Assembly: GCA_030435675.1 (NCBI GenBank)
Contig: CM059622.1
Location: 11,780,001-11,844,000, forward strand
Reading direction: 5' to 3'
From: Steinernema hermaphroditum
Taxonomy: Eukaryota > Nematoda > Chromadorea > Rhabditida > Steinernematidae
DNA length: 64,000 bases
The notes under the pieces are model-generated. The model worked only from the letters and a program-made list of their open reading frames with translations, searched no databases and was not told where the DNA came from. A program made the translations under genes and the position numbers. Within the stretch, counting starts at the first letter, position 1. Each line of letters opens with the position of its first letter. Positions 24,701 to 36,598 of the stretch are shown in pieces.

Positions 24701-25230
24701 AAGTACCCTCAAAGGGTGCAATCGGTAGAAATGGTATAAAAACAAGGTAGTTCCTTTTATGAGAACGGGTTTTCAAGGGCACTTAATGCAGGAAAAACAG
24801 CTCTGTTATCTGCGTTTGGGTGGAACGTACAAGAGGCAAGTTGTTCGAACTAGCCTTTAAAAGGCACATCGAGGGTAATGGATCGCGACTGGACATCTTC
24901 GACCCATTCTGCGATGTCTTTCTCCCGATTTAACGTGCCAGGAAAGGCCTTGAACCGAGACTTGCTTGTTGCAAACAAGTCTCGGTTGCCTGGTTGCCAC
25001 ATGCTGAGCGCTGTTTGGCCGGTTTTAGCTTATCGCGCTTCTAATGTTAGTACGGCTAAAATAGTAGGGTGCCCTCTTTAGCTTGACATTTCCTTAAATA
25101 CGCATGGATGACAATAGTACATGACACGATACAACCAAAAAGGAACGAGTGTTCTGATGCTCAGAGCTCTGGTTCTGAGTGCTCGTGGCCTGTCTTTACT
25201 TTCTGCTTTTTTACCTTTCCTTTGCAGGTG
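21737..25230. other. Intergenic, no confident gene
   Basis: Holds the perfect palindrome at 23157-23293 (listed separately) and two weakly similar stretches near 23510-23620 and 24500-24615 sharing TTTTCGAYGTGAACAATAG. A 12-bp inverted repeat (AACCGAGACTTG) with a short loop lies at 24953-24987. Frames at 22540-23180 have no recognised similarity. TATAAAA at 24735-24741 is far from the next start codon. Confidence 0.4.
23157..23293. repeat. Perfect palindrome, 58-bp arms, 21-bp loop
   Basis: 23157-23214 (starting ATAACTCCCTCTTTTCCACA) is the exact reverse complement of 23236-23293. The inner part of each arm is a CTTA tetranucleotide run (TTACTTACTTACTTACTTTA). The arm structure continues well past the microsatellite into unique sequence, so it is not simply a simple-repeat artefact. 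Confidence 0.85.
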
Positions 25231-26670
25231 ATGCTCCGTGAAATATTCACATCAGCGTTAGTCCTTGTTTTCGCCTGCGGTGCACTGGGGCACGACGAGC
25301 CCGTCCCTAACCAATCCGTCGCCCACGATCCGAACGCCGTCCTTGTCTTCTTCGGTACTCGCCATGGAAACCGAAACCCCGGAAAGTTCATAGAGCAGAA
25401 CCCTCGTACGTGGGGCCAAGAAGGCGACACCGAACTCACCAAGTACGGAAAGCGACAAGCCTATGGACTTGGAAAGGAATTGAGGAAGTTTGTTGACAAG
25501 CTGGTCAACGATAACTACGTTCCCAAGGAGGCCAAGTTCTACAGTTCCAGTGCGAACCGTTGTCAGATGACTCTCCAGGTTAGTCCACCAAACTGCTCTC
25601 TTTTTAAGACTATATCTTAGGCAGCCCTTGCCGGTTTTTACCCTCCAAAATCCTATGCCGATTGGAGTGAAATCGACTGGACTCCTGTCCCATACACCAT
25701 CGACGATCCTATGCTCAGAATGTATGCCGTTAGCCCTTGTCCAGCTAGCGATGCTGGATGGCAGCCGATCACCGACGACAATCTGGATGATCTCGTAAAA
25801 CTGACTGAGCAGAAGAAACCAATTCTGGACTACATCGCGAAAAACACTGGATGGAACGCTTCGATTAGTAACGCAGCCGATCTTGCCGACAACATCATTG
25901 AACTGGTAGGAGAACGCTTCGAAAAACAACCTCGTTTTTTCATGCTAGGACCTCTATGGAGCGAACTATCCTAATTGGCTGGAACGGCCCTCTCTCAAGG
26001 GATATAACAAAGAGTCCCTCAAGAAGGATATCATGGCTTTTGCCGAGAACCATCAGATTAAGTGTGCTGAGTATGGTCCATGTCGCGACATGATGGCCGG
26101 ATATTGGCTTAACAACGTCATCGAAAATCTTCAGAAGCTTCTGGACGGCAAAAATAATCTCAAGATTATCGGCTACGCATCGGTGAGTGTGATTCATCGA
26201 ATCGCTATACTTTTCCCCTACAGCACACCGAAGTCACTCTCGCCCTCATGAAGGTCATGCACATCGTCAAGCACGAAATCACCACTTCGGCTGGATTCGT
26301 CATCGAGGTCCGCAAGAACGGAGGGAAGTACCAACTGCGTCTCCTCAACCACGACCCCAACCCCGTTGACCCCCATGTCATCTACCAGGCCAAGTACACC
26401 GACGAGCTAAAAAAGCTGTCGAAGGACGGCGTTTGGGTGGATGTTCAAGATTTCATCAACCTCGTCAAACCCAAGGCCTACTCGGATTGGAAGAGCCAGT
26501 GTGGAATTGAGACTGTGAAGCCGGCTGGACTCCAGCATGCAGCTATTGCCTGCCCTCCCTTTCCGTCCGTCCAGCTTCCGCTTCTTGGAAGCGCTGTTCC
26601 ACTCGCGAACAAACTAGTTCCTTCGCTCCCTTCACTTGGTGCTGCCGCCCCTGGTGTTCATCCGTATTGA
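25231..26670 (+). CDS. Secreted histidine acid phosphatase
   Basis: Four exons: 25231-25578, 25621-25905, 25949-26182 and 26224-26670, introns of 41-43 bases, all phase 0, 437 residues. The start follows TTTGCAG by three bases, so it is either a spliced-leader acceptor or an intron end. Residues 1-20 form a signal peptide (ALVLVFACGALG). FGTRHGNRNP at about 42-51 is the RHG catalytic motif of the histidine phosphatase superfamily, with His45 the expected nucleophile. SSSANRCQMTL supplies the family's downstream conserved Arg. At about 287-294 the sequence reads YASHTEVT where the classical family has His-Asp, so the usual proton-donor Asp is absent at that place. The tail is Pro/Leu-rich (PLANKLVPSLPSLG), with no membrane anchor. 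C-ending codons predominate, suggesting high expression. AATAAA at 26697-26702. Probably a secreted or gut-lumen phosphomonoesterase, but activity is uncertain because of the altered second motif. Confidence 0.88.
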
Positions 26671-26912
26671 AGGATTTTCTGTCTAACCCTTTTCAAAATA
26701 AAGGTTTTGTATGTGACATAGCCGCAGTTGACACACAGGAAGTGGCCAACCTGAAAGGATCTTAACAGACGTTCCCAGAAAGCAAGGATCTTTGTGGAAC
26801 TACAGGAAAATGATGTGCACTCCTTAGCATTTATTACCATGGCTACCGTGTGTTACAGAGGAGTTCTAACACGATACACTTATGTACATAACTGCTTACT
26901 ATGTCCATCGAA

Positions 26913-29900
26913 TTAGTTCGCTAGGCCGTTCATCTTCGGTTCATCAAACAAAGCAGCCATTTCATGGAACGCGTCCTTCAAATGCTGCTGAAATCTGTGC
27001 GAATCGGTGTTATCTGCGCTTTTCAGCGATGTGATGTGGGCGCAGATTGTGTGGTTTCCAGCGAACCGATAACAAATACCGTATCCGCGCTTCGCAACAG
27101 GACCGAAACAGGCGCCGAGCCACGATCTATTTGGTTCTTCATCCTCGTTGTGAAGATTTGTCATGACCGGGGGCTGACTGGTGGAAAGAATCCAGGGCTG
27201 ATTGATGTAGTAGTCGAGGAAATCGCTTGAGGTGTTAGTTCCTTTGCTGAGGACGTACAGTACGAACAGATGACGATCGACTCCCTTTCCAGTCATGCAT
27301 TCCTTGTTGCGCAGAACGTGGCTCTCGCAAGCCTTGCGAAGAAGGCGAAGTCGTTCGGTTTTCTGAACAAGTTATTGCATGGATTGCATCGACAGTTAGC
27401 TCACCGAGGCATTGGGGTCTTCCATAGCCCTCACAAAGGCACACGAATCCTCAGAAACAGTTCTCAACGTCTCTGTTCTCGAGTTCGCATAGAAGCGTTG
27501 TGAGGCCGACTCGTAGGTCAGATTGAATTTTCCTTGGTCGCGGTAGCTGGCCAGTTGGATGGCCATCTGGAGGAATCCGTCGGGTGAGCAGTTGCCTTCC
27601 TTGATCTTGTTCTTTCCCCAGTCGGTGAAGATGGTTGCTGCGAAGTCAACGTCGTCGCGAACAGATGCATATGTATAGAGGCAGCGGTCTATTTCGGATT
27701 TCAGCTGAAAATGGATGTGACATGGATGCGTTTATCAAACTCACCGAAGCATTGATGTTGAATGTGAACCGTTCAGCCAACTTCAACTTGGGATCAGCCT
27801 TCCATTTCACCTCAGCATGGATATCTTCGATTTCCGGATAGTGATTGATCACTTTGTTCGCCAGATATACGAAGTTTTCCATGATGTGATCGAATTCCGA
27901 TCCGTCGCCAATGCTATGCTCCGTTGTACCGCCACACTAAACATGGTCCAATTTCATAAACACAAGATCTTTTGCTTACTCGTCCATTCCTTGCAACAAC
28001 ATAGTTTAGCGATTTGTCGGCCCACCGATTTGTTCCATCTCCCGTCAACATGTTTCTCAAGAAGTTGTCCAAAATCTCTGATTTCTCTGGTACGTAGTCA
28101 TAATCATCGCGGTCTTCCAGGACAATAAAGAACGCAGATGATTCAATCATTTCAAGGGAAGCCTTATTCTTAGGGTCGGACAGAAAGTGGTCATTTCTGA
28201 TTTTGTGCCACGAGTCGCGCTTATCAGTGGTCAGTGCGGCGAGCTCGGCTTCTCCTTCTGTTGGAGTGTCTTTTCGACGAAGAAGATCCTTGAAGATTTC
28301 GGAAAGCTGGTCAGGTGTGTAGGCCTTGCCACCCTCGTCGCAGAGATTCACTTTGTAGAAACAGCCATGGGACAGAACGGCGACATGACGAGAGACTCCG
28401 TAGTTGACGTTTTGATCGATCTTCTCTCCCGGGACACGTGTGCCGGCGTAGCACTGAAGTACAGTAGGTTGTATTGTATACGATGGATGCAAGTATTTTT
28501 GACTCCGATCAGTAACTAAGGTATTTCCGTCAGGTACGAATGCACATTTTTGTAATTCATAGAACGATGCTTATGGCGGTGTATTTTTCTTGACGAATCG
28601 AATCGTGGGCTAGAAGTGGGGACGCCCGGACAGAACCGCCAAAAAATAACCGCCGAGGACAAAACCGCCAAACGGACAGAACCGCCAAATATCGCACTGT
28701 TTGTGCCGTACTAGGATGTCAGCGAAGCCAGCACGACAACAGGGTTCGCGCTTCTGGCTCGCTTTAAATCAACAGGCATAGTCCTAAGCCGGAGCCTAAG
28801 CCAAGCCAGGGTTTGCCTAAGCCAGCACGACTACGAGCCGCATATTCGTTTCTGTGCATGGGTTAACATCCAGATTTGGCTTAGACTCCGGCTTAAACTT
28901 AAGCCTATTGAATTAAAGCGAGCCCGAAGGGCGAGCCTGTTGTCGTGCTGGCTTCGGCAAACCCCGGCTTAGCCTCGGCTCCGGCTTAGGACTATGCCTA
29001 GTGATTTAAAGCGATTCCGCACAAACAGCGCGATATTTGGCGGATTTGTCTTTGGCGGTTCTGTCCGGGCGCCAGAAGTGGGTAACCCCCCGATGTTCAC
29101 ATAAGGGTTTCCGTCCTGATAAGAAACCATGGTCCCTTCGTTATCTGTCTAGTACGACGACATATTAGCAAATAACATTATTTTCAACATATGTGTATCT
29201 TTAAAGGAGAAAGACTGAGTTACTGCTCTCTAGGTTGATATAAAATGAAAAAGAACCTACGTTATCGTAGTGGGCGGTTGACACGAGCCCTCCGCTAGCT
29301 GGCTTAATTCTCTGTTTGTCAATTGCAATCATGCTTTGGCCCTCGATGTAGCAAATGTGCGCAGCCCTCACAGCCTGATTTGCCGGCTTGTCCTCAATCA
29401 AGTCACAGTGGGCGACGCTAGTGTTGACGAGAAGACATTCACGACTGTAGAGATAGGCGTATTTCTCCCAGAACCCAGTGACATAGTTGTCGCTGATATA
29501 ATACATCATCTTCGCGTACCGCTGCAGCTTTGGTCCTTCTTTTTTCAAGAATTTCATTGCCTTCTCTCGAACTTCTTCATATTCTTCCTAAGGCCATATT
29601 TACTAAGTGAATGAAAAGCGTTATGTATGTCACCTTGGAGAGAATAGGTCTCACCGACTCCAAGTATCTATCCACCGTATCTTTGAGATCAGGAACGGGA
29701 ACATGAGGCAGTAGTCCAGCGGTTGAGCACAGTTTAGGAGGGCACAGCTTTTGGAGCAATGAGCCGAACGTGAACCAGATCTTCGTCATGAAGGAGACAT
29801 TCTTACGATCGTCGTAGAGGAATCCTTTGTACGAAAAGTACCAGTACTTCAGTAGACAACGAAGAAGGAACACAGGCGTATAGGCGCTGATGAACGATGC

Positions 29901-30466
29901 CAGGCTGACTTGTGCCACATTTCCAAGTTTTGGCATATACGACATCAGGGCGTTTTGGGGATTTCGAATATGGTATGCTGCAGCGGCAGCAAGTGAGGTT
30001 CCAAAGAGGAAGGGTTTAACCGGATACAATCGATTGAACACAGCATTCTGCAAATAAGTGATTAAGTCAACAGTAAACACTGTGGCGAAATCTGTTACAC
30101 GTGATATTGATTCAGTGGTCTAACGAAATGTTTCAGCAAATCTTCAAAATTTCAAAATGGCTTCACTATAAGCTGTCAAGCTAAATAAGCGGGCAAAGTC
30201 CATTTTGGGCACCCCGCTGTAACAAAAACATTGCTTCCGATGTAAAAACAAAGACGGCGAACAAAGTAAACAACAGAAGAGAACGTGCTTTCCCGTCGAC
30301 GTCACATTGCCGACCACATTGTGTTGATCGATGTTGTTTCCTTGCATACTATTAGGAGGCAAAGATCACTTACATAACTTCGGTAGGCCGCTCGGCTCAG
30401 CTTCGAAGGGTAATGATCAGAAAGTTCGTAGGGAGGTTTAAGCGTGGACGGCTTGTTCTTTGGCAT
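26913..30466 (-). CDS. cpt-1: Carnitine O-palmitoyltransferase 1 (mitochondrial outer membrane)
   Basis: Seven exons: 30466-30374, 30047-29634, 29587-29261, 28453-27980, 27936-27745, 27704-27405 and 27362-26913. All are phase 0, 749 residues, the usual CPT1 length. CPT1 transfers long-chain acyl groups from CoA to carnitine, the entry step for mitochondrial beta-oxidation. Two N-terminal helices (about 42-58 and 77-97) fit the outer-membrane CPT1 form rather than CPT2. CYAGTRVPGEKID, the catalytic TTEHSIGDGSEF (His about 443), YESASQRF with SRTETLR, and PWILSTSQPP are the choline/carnitine acyltransferase landmarks in order. The usual GRTE reads SRTE here. Intron 3 (about 800 bases) carries a MITE. 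The 3' AATAAA (26830-26835, minus) lies about 130 bases from that of the convergent phosphatase gene. Confidence 0.95.
28621..29073. mobile_element. Mutator-type MITE (non-autonomous) in CPT intron 3
   Basis: A 453-bp element with terminal inverted repeats. The inner 21 bases (CGCCCGGACAGAACCGCCAA and one more A) at 28623-28643 and 29051-29071 are identical. The outermost two bases differ by one change. Flanks are the same nine bases, AGAAGTGGG, at 28612-28620 and 29074-29082, a 9-bp target duplication characteristic of the Mutator superfamily. Subterminal copies of GACAGAACCGCC-type motifs and long inner inverted similarity (CATAGTCCTAAGCCGGAGCC) give strong foldback potential. No coding capacity. 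GC-richer than its surroundings. Confidence 0.8.
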
Positions 30467-33400
30467 CTTCTGAAAATTTACACCTTCGCGCAACCAGATC
30501 CAATCAATAGCATCCGATGTGGAAACATCCAGTCACGTGGCATTTAAAAAACGATACGAAAAGCGGCACGCAGCGCCCAGTGGGGCCCTCTCCGGCCGTC
30601 TCGTTGCGGCTCAGACGCGTCGATAGCGGAGAGAGCCGAAATGCGAAAATAAAAAACACAACAAGTCCCGCCACAGCGGGGGAGTTTCTTCCGCTCTCGC
30701 CTTTTTGGCGATGCAAATCAGATTTCGAAAAAACGCGACTTTGATCGGCTGCGCGCAGTTCAGTCAGTCAAATCACAAGGAACGAACGCGTCCTCCTTTG
30801 TGTTGTTTTCTCTCGGAATGGGTTTGTGTGACCGGACGACGAAGATCTGCGAAGCGAAATGGGTGAAACGCCGCGATTTGTTGAACGTCCGGACGGAGTT
30901 TGAAGAGGTGAGCACGACGAAATGCGACGACCTTTCGAGTGGAGGAAGCGAAAACAATGCGAATGCAGAGGAAGACGGCAGCACGGATAAAAAGTTGCAC
31001 TTTGCTCATGTTGAAGTGTAGTTTGTTCGTTGTCCGATGCTCGCGGAAGTGGGGAAGGAGGGCTGATACACGTTGGATAGGAGCATGTGTGGGCTAGGAG
31101 CTAACGCAGCGGCTTGTCAACGCCTTTGTGACTGAAATGCGATGCGAAGAGGATTAAGCAAACCGATTCATTATTAAACGAATATAACGAACTATGTATA
31201 CGAATATGCAGAGAGGTTACAAGATGAATTTATCTTATCTCTATGGAGGGCTCGCACTTCTATCAACTGCATAGTGACACATGACAGTAGTATCTTAGTA
31301 TTACAAAAGGGGCTATGTCGCAGCGCCTTTAGTAAACAGTTTACAAAAGAACCATGTGCTGGTGAATCGTAGAAACCTCTGTTGCGACAAAATGATTCAT
31401 TCATTCAATCTCTTTGTTGTTTCGTATCGATAAGTTATCACGACCTTCCTTGTATCATGAACACAAAGAGTAGCACGTTAAAGGTAAACTCTGGGGAACA
31501 TGGATGCAGAAATCTGTTTTCGGGTGATGTGTGATTGTTTGCACCTTTCAGTTCAAACATTGCAAGATCGACGAGATCAAAACGACAGCGTAGTTTGTTC
31601 GTCGTCTTTGTAGGTCGGAGTCTGTAGTTTGCGAAAAAAAACTCGGACGAATAACGGCGTCCTTGGCAGTTTAGCACACAAAAATTGTAGTCGAAATGTT
31701 GAAGTATGGTGGCCAAAGTGCCAAATGTCACGGATCACGGCGACTTCTGAGGCTAATTACGGTGTAAGACAAAGGGCAAAGGTAAAGAAATATGACACAC
31801 TTGGTTGTTCATTTTTGGGCTAATTTGACGTCATATGATTTGTAGTTCAATGAATTATTATGTGATTTTTGTGAACAAGAGCTTGTCAAAAATAGCGTCT
31901 TGAAACGTAATCTGTAGTTCTATGCATCTGATTGAGACAGTGCAATGTAACCTCTGCATTTCGCAGCAAACACACAGCCACATATCATAGCACAAATGAA
32001 ACACGTGCAGCTGTCAGAGACCAGAAGTTTAATTACGAATCAACTTTACTTCCTATTAAAATATGTCGCAGAATGAAATAGTAGCTCTTACTCGTTAGTA
32101 GCCTTCAGCAGCAGACCGATTGGTAAGTGGAACAGAGCTGCAGCAGTTATATATTAATGGACTTTCGATAAGCGTAATCCGATTAATTTCGATCTTTAAT
32201 AGCTTGCCCATGCATAGCCGAGATCTTTTACGATAACAGTGGCTGTAGCAGAATCTTGCTGCCTGAAATTATCAGCGGCTACAATTAAGCACGTTTAGGT
32301 GTTTTGGCCTCTGCAACGGTCATGTGGTTAGGTTAATTATCTAACTGATTGAACATTGAAACTAAGGCTACTTTATGATCGATAAATGATTAAATATTCA
32401 CTGAATATATCGTGAAATCAGACTCGCTTTTTCTGATAACTTCGACCCTTCCATATCAAGCCTTGAAGCGCATTATTTACAAATACCAGCTGCATTGCCC
32501 TTCGTATTCGTCATTTTGCCCTACACAAAAACATTACCTCATGTAGTACTTATCGTACAAGCGCTATTTCAGTGATATATCAATGGTATAAAAATGGCTG
32601 TAGTTCTGATGTTATCCAGTACATCACATCTGAACTAATGCGGGGGACACATGTGAGTAATACATTAAAGTGACACATTTCGTAGGTTAGTTGCTTTGTG
32701 GCGTCCAATCGTCACTGACGACTTTAATGTGATTGGTCCCGAGGGGATTGATATTGTGCATATAAAGGTTCGCTTGCCTTACTGAAAAGGTATAGAGTGC
32801 TTCGTATGCAAACATCTCTTATTTAAAACATTTTTCTTATAGCAATCTTATAGTCTATTTGCATTGCCCACCACCGTTGGAAGTTGTGGTGACAGATAAT
32901 TTTGAATAGTTTACGTTTTCCTTTAGCGTTGTTTAGCGCCATTTAGCGGCACTGATACAAGGCTCCCTTGATTTGTAGTCTCACTGTGACAGTGATACCA
33001 ACGCTTCCGCCGACAATATACAACATTTGACAATACATTACTTGTACACTACCCCATTTTTAGTGCTTTTCAGGAACTTTTTGGCAGAACAGGAACGGTT
33101 ATCCTCATCTGATTTTGGTTCTCTTTTCATTTTGGTTCTTCAAGGCCAAGAGCTGTGCATAAAATGTGCCCAAAAACGAAAATATGCCTTTTCTCTGCTC
33201 GTCTGCCCTCTTTCGCACCGCACTCCCGGAACGGTTGGAGCGAAAGAGGATTTGTATATTAGAAATATAAATTTCAGTTTTAAATTATTGTCAAACGTTG
33301 TCAATTGTCGGCGAACTGTCGAACAAATTGTCGGTGATCTTTTTTTTTGAACACAGCGTACGAAAGTTTTGAACACAGCTTACGCTTACCAAAAGACTAT

Positions 33401-34721
33401 TCACTTTAGTGTAATACCTAGAACCGAATATATGTACAACTTTATCATATGTCAGTAGTGGCACTTTAACTTCTCGCAATTAAAATACAATATGTTTTAA
33501 TGGCAACGGTTAAATTACGAGAATTGTAGAGTACTACTTGTTCTTGTCGTTTTAGTGGTACTACGTAGACCGATGGCAAATGTGATCTTTTAATGAGAAA
33601 TTTTTGATAATATTCGGAAATGTTGAGTTCATTTCAGTATATCATCTAGTACCAATATATGCACAAATTTTTGTCGGTAGTAGCACTTAAAATTCTCGCA
33701 ATTCAAACACAACATGTTTTAATGGTAGCGTTCCAATCCCCTATATATAAATGGAGAACCGACGGGTCCATTGGTCTGTTTGTGTGTGTGTGTTTTTCCG
33801 TGCGCACGGGGAAAACACCTACACGAAATAAGGACCCCAAGGGAACTGGACTTGACAGCGCCCGCTTACAAACGGAGAACGTTCGCAATGAGACACACAG
33901 ACAGTTGAGATGGCAGCGCTCTACTTCGATTATGTGTCTGACAATGCTAGGCTTTGAGTGTTTTGCAGTTTTCAGTGATTTTTTTGCCTATTTGGTAACT
34001 GGCAGAAATGTCGGTTCGAGTTTCCGGAAACTTCAGCCATTTACATGAGCGCCCTTAGGCCTTTCGTGTGCTTACCGCCGGTAGGCTACTGTTGACTTGC
34101 CGCCCGCAGTGCCACTTGGCTTTTAGTACCTGGAGGGCGCGAATTTGAGCGCAGCCGCGTTTATTATGATAATTCTAGAGTAATTGCAGAGTTAGCACGT
34201 CGTTTTAGTGGTACTATGTAGACCGATGGCAAATGTGCTGTCATCAGATATGCATAATCAAATGAGTAAGGCAATCAAATCGTACTTATTACATATGCAC
34301 TCCCGGGATAAGGCACCGCAGACCATCATTGTAAATTCGTGACGCTGTTCACAAGATCCTTTTAGCTCCAATTAGTCGATCAGTGCTTTTCGGATATGTA
34401 CCAGAAGTGTCGTCTTTTGTACTCTTAATTTGAACTTTGCCGACACGACGACAATCTTGAACATAATTGCATTCCGCTTTTCTGACATAATTGTCCGATA
34501 GAATCGCACATTTGAGAAAACATTCAGTGGTCCTCTTAAGATGTTGATGCAAACTTTGATATTTTCGGATGAGTGACATCATATTGCGACAAACATTTCC
34601 GCTTTTCATTGCTTTTATGAGCCATGAACGACCGGATAGTTTAGTCGCGTTTGCTTTCATAATTTCCGCTCACTTCACGATGTTCCCATGATTTTTATTT
34701 TAGGCGAGCAAGAATACTAAC
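30467..34721. other. CPT upstream region and intergenic
   Basis: 30467-31030 is the presumed CPT promoter and 5' region. It is GC-rich and contains overlapping short frames on both strands, none recognisable. 31030-33700 shows no gene. A repeat copy (33739-34164) is listed separately. TTTTAG at 34698-34703, 18 bases before the next start codon, may be a spliced-leader acceptor. Confidence 0.4.
33739..34164 (-). mobile_element. Dispersed repeat R2 (SINE-like), diverged copy
   Basis: About 425 bases from CTATATATAAATGGAGAACC to a TTTAGTACCTGGAGGGCGCG end block, the same order as in the copies at 52999-53472 and 53461-53820. This copy is more diverged: the B-box-like segment is altered and extra sequence is present in the 3' half. 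Read on the minus strand, the family has tRNA-like A and B boxes (see the better copy). Confidence 0.6.
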
Positions 34722-35893
34722 ATGAATGCAGAGAGCACAATTGCTTCGGCTATTATCTTTTTGGTAAGTCACGTGTTGATCTTCAAGGTATGCGGATTGT
34801 GTTTAGAGCGGCCTTGTCGGAATTGGTGCAAATGCAGCAGCTGTGCTTGTAGTGGTCCAAAGGAAGCTGCATAAAAACCCATTCGGCGTCCTTTGTCTTG
34901 GCCACGAAATTCCGGACATCATCATCTTGGCCACATTTGCGTTTTTCTGCGCTCCAATAACATTATTGTAAGCCAGGTGGGGAATATTCCGGGGAGCAAC
35001 ATAGCTATAAATTGAGCCAAATTACCCACGCTATGATCTGCTATTATGTTTTCAGTCAGATCACCACCGAAAGCTCCACTGAAGTCGGAAAGATCCTTGG
35101 TCACATTGACTATATCGCATGGAACATCACCGTTTACTCGCACGTTTGTGTCGCCATCAATCGTTTTACCGCAATTTACTTCCCTGTTTGGTACCGGCGT
35201 TGCTTCAAACTGAGAACGACTGTTCTTATTGAGTGTTCATACATCGCCTTTGCTATCCTTCAAACGATTCCACTTCTCTTTGGTACGTCATATAACCTTA
35301 CCAATGCTATTAATGACTTCAGATGAGTGCTATCTGGGCTACCTTCCGCAAGTCTATTTATGGGCATTCTCGCCTACTTCTTGTGGCACAATCCTTCAAA
35401 ACACGGACATGTCCCTTGGCGTCAGCTTGATGACTATCGTCATGGCTATCGACTTTTGTACGTTTTGGAAAATTAAGACGACCATGAAGGTTTGAGATTC
35501 TTTCTTGACAAACGTTCAATTTTTGCCCTGCAGTCCATCGAGGTGAGCCATCCCAATGGAGATCACAAGAATCAAAAACAAGAGATTAGATTCTTCATGC
35601 AGGTTTGGCATATCCATGAGAGCATAAAATGACCCATTTCTTAGGCTCTCATCCAAGCAACTGTCTACATTGTGAAGAAATTGTGTTTTTACGTTTTCTC
35701 TCGCTTCGCAACGGGGAAGTGGGCGCTGTTCTTCCTCACTTTCTTCGCTTGGATCATGTGTCATCTGCTCGATGGAGTGATACTAATCGCCTACAACTAC
35801 AAACGAGGAACGAAGCACACTGTAAAAGTGAGCACTACCGTACACCTCTCTCGAGCACCACTCCATGAGACAAAAAGAAGCTCACGCGGCTAG
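34722..35893 (+). CDS. Seven-helix chemoreceptor, Srx-like, copy 1
   Basis: Six exons: 34722-34763, 34807-34967, 35056-35282, 35323-35489, 35534-35602 and 35645-35893, 304 residues. Landmarks: FGVLCLGHEIPD between helices 1 and 2; GKILGHIDYIAWNITVYSH with VAINRFTAIYFP at helix 3; DECYLGYLPQ extracellular loop; QKQEIRFFMQ before helix 6; and WIMCHLLDGVILIAYN in helix 7, which resembles the Srx signature of W, then H..DG.I. Lengths of exons 2 and 3 (161, 227) equal those of the two paralogues at 41585 and 44724. Unlike them it has an extra intron (35490-35533) splitting the third cytoplasmic loop. Probably a ciliated-neuron chemosensory receptor; ligand unknown. Confidence 0.75.
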
Positions 35894-36598
35894 AAACTTG
35901 ACGAGATTGCTGCGTTGGGAAAAACAGATTGCAGAAGATCTCGGAGTTATGTATTTTTTAAATATTTTGAGTTATATATTTGTAAACATCTATTTGATAT
36001 GATTGTGGAAAACGTTTCGGATTCACTGTCCTATCCTGACCGCTATACGTTCCACGCAACCGATGTTCACTACGTGATAGGATGCTCGCCAAAACAGGAA
36101 TAAACGTCTTCAAACAATGAAGATACGTAGATAACTGCTGCCACGCGGTAAAATCCTCAGATGTACAACGATACAACAAACGACAACGGTGCTTATCTTT
36201 TCTCTCTTTATAAATGTCCCTCTGGACTGCACCAAACAACAACAAACGAATCTACAGCGATTCAACCAAATACAAACGATCCAGATGATCGAACAACAAG
36301 TCCGAACGGCTTGGACTTCAGTCGTTGCTTCAGCTCGAGCGCGAGCCGCTCTGCTTCGTCAGTGAACGCAGCGCCTGCGATCCCCGGGCAATCTTCACGC
36401 TGCAGCCGATAGAATGTTCTCGAATCCGTTGACGGTAGAAATCGTGGCAAGACCAGGCTGACGCAATCAAACGGAACTTCGTAGACTTCAGACATTCAGT
36501 TTCGGCGCATCGTAGACGTCGTAGGAGTGATGGAACATCCATCAGGCAGGTTAAAACAACAGAACATTGCACTAAATGTGCAGATATTAGTAGAAATA

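Noticed and set aside
24953..24987. 12-bp inverted repeat with short loop upstream of the phosphatase
   Set aside because: Too short and isolated to call a terminator or regulatory hairpin in a eukaryotic genome.
30773..31009. Minus-strand 78-codon frame with a signal-peptide-like start and Arg-rich body
   Set aside because: Overlapping frames on both strands of the same GC-rich CPT upstream region are equally open; no splice or polyadenylation support.
36262..36495. 77-residue minus-strand frame beside the mariner element
   Set aside because: Protein-like wording in places but no known domain, no exon partners and no polyadenylation signal. Left out for lack of support.
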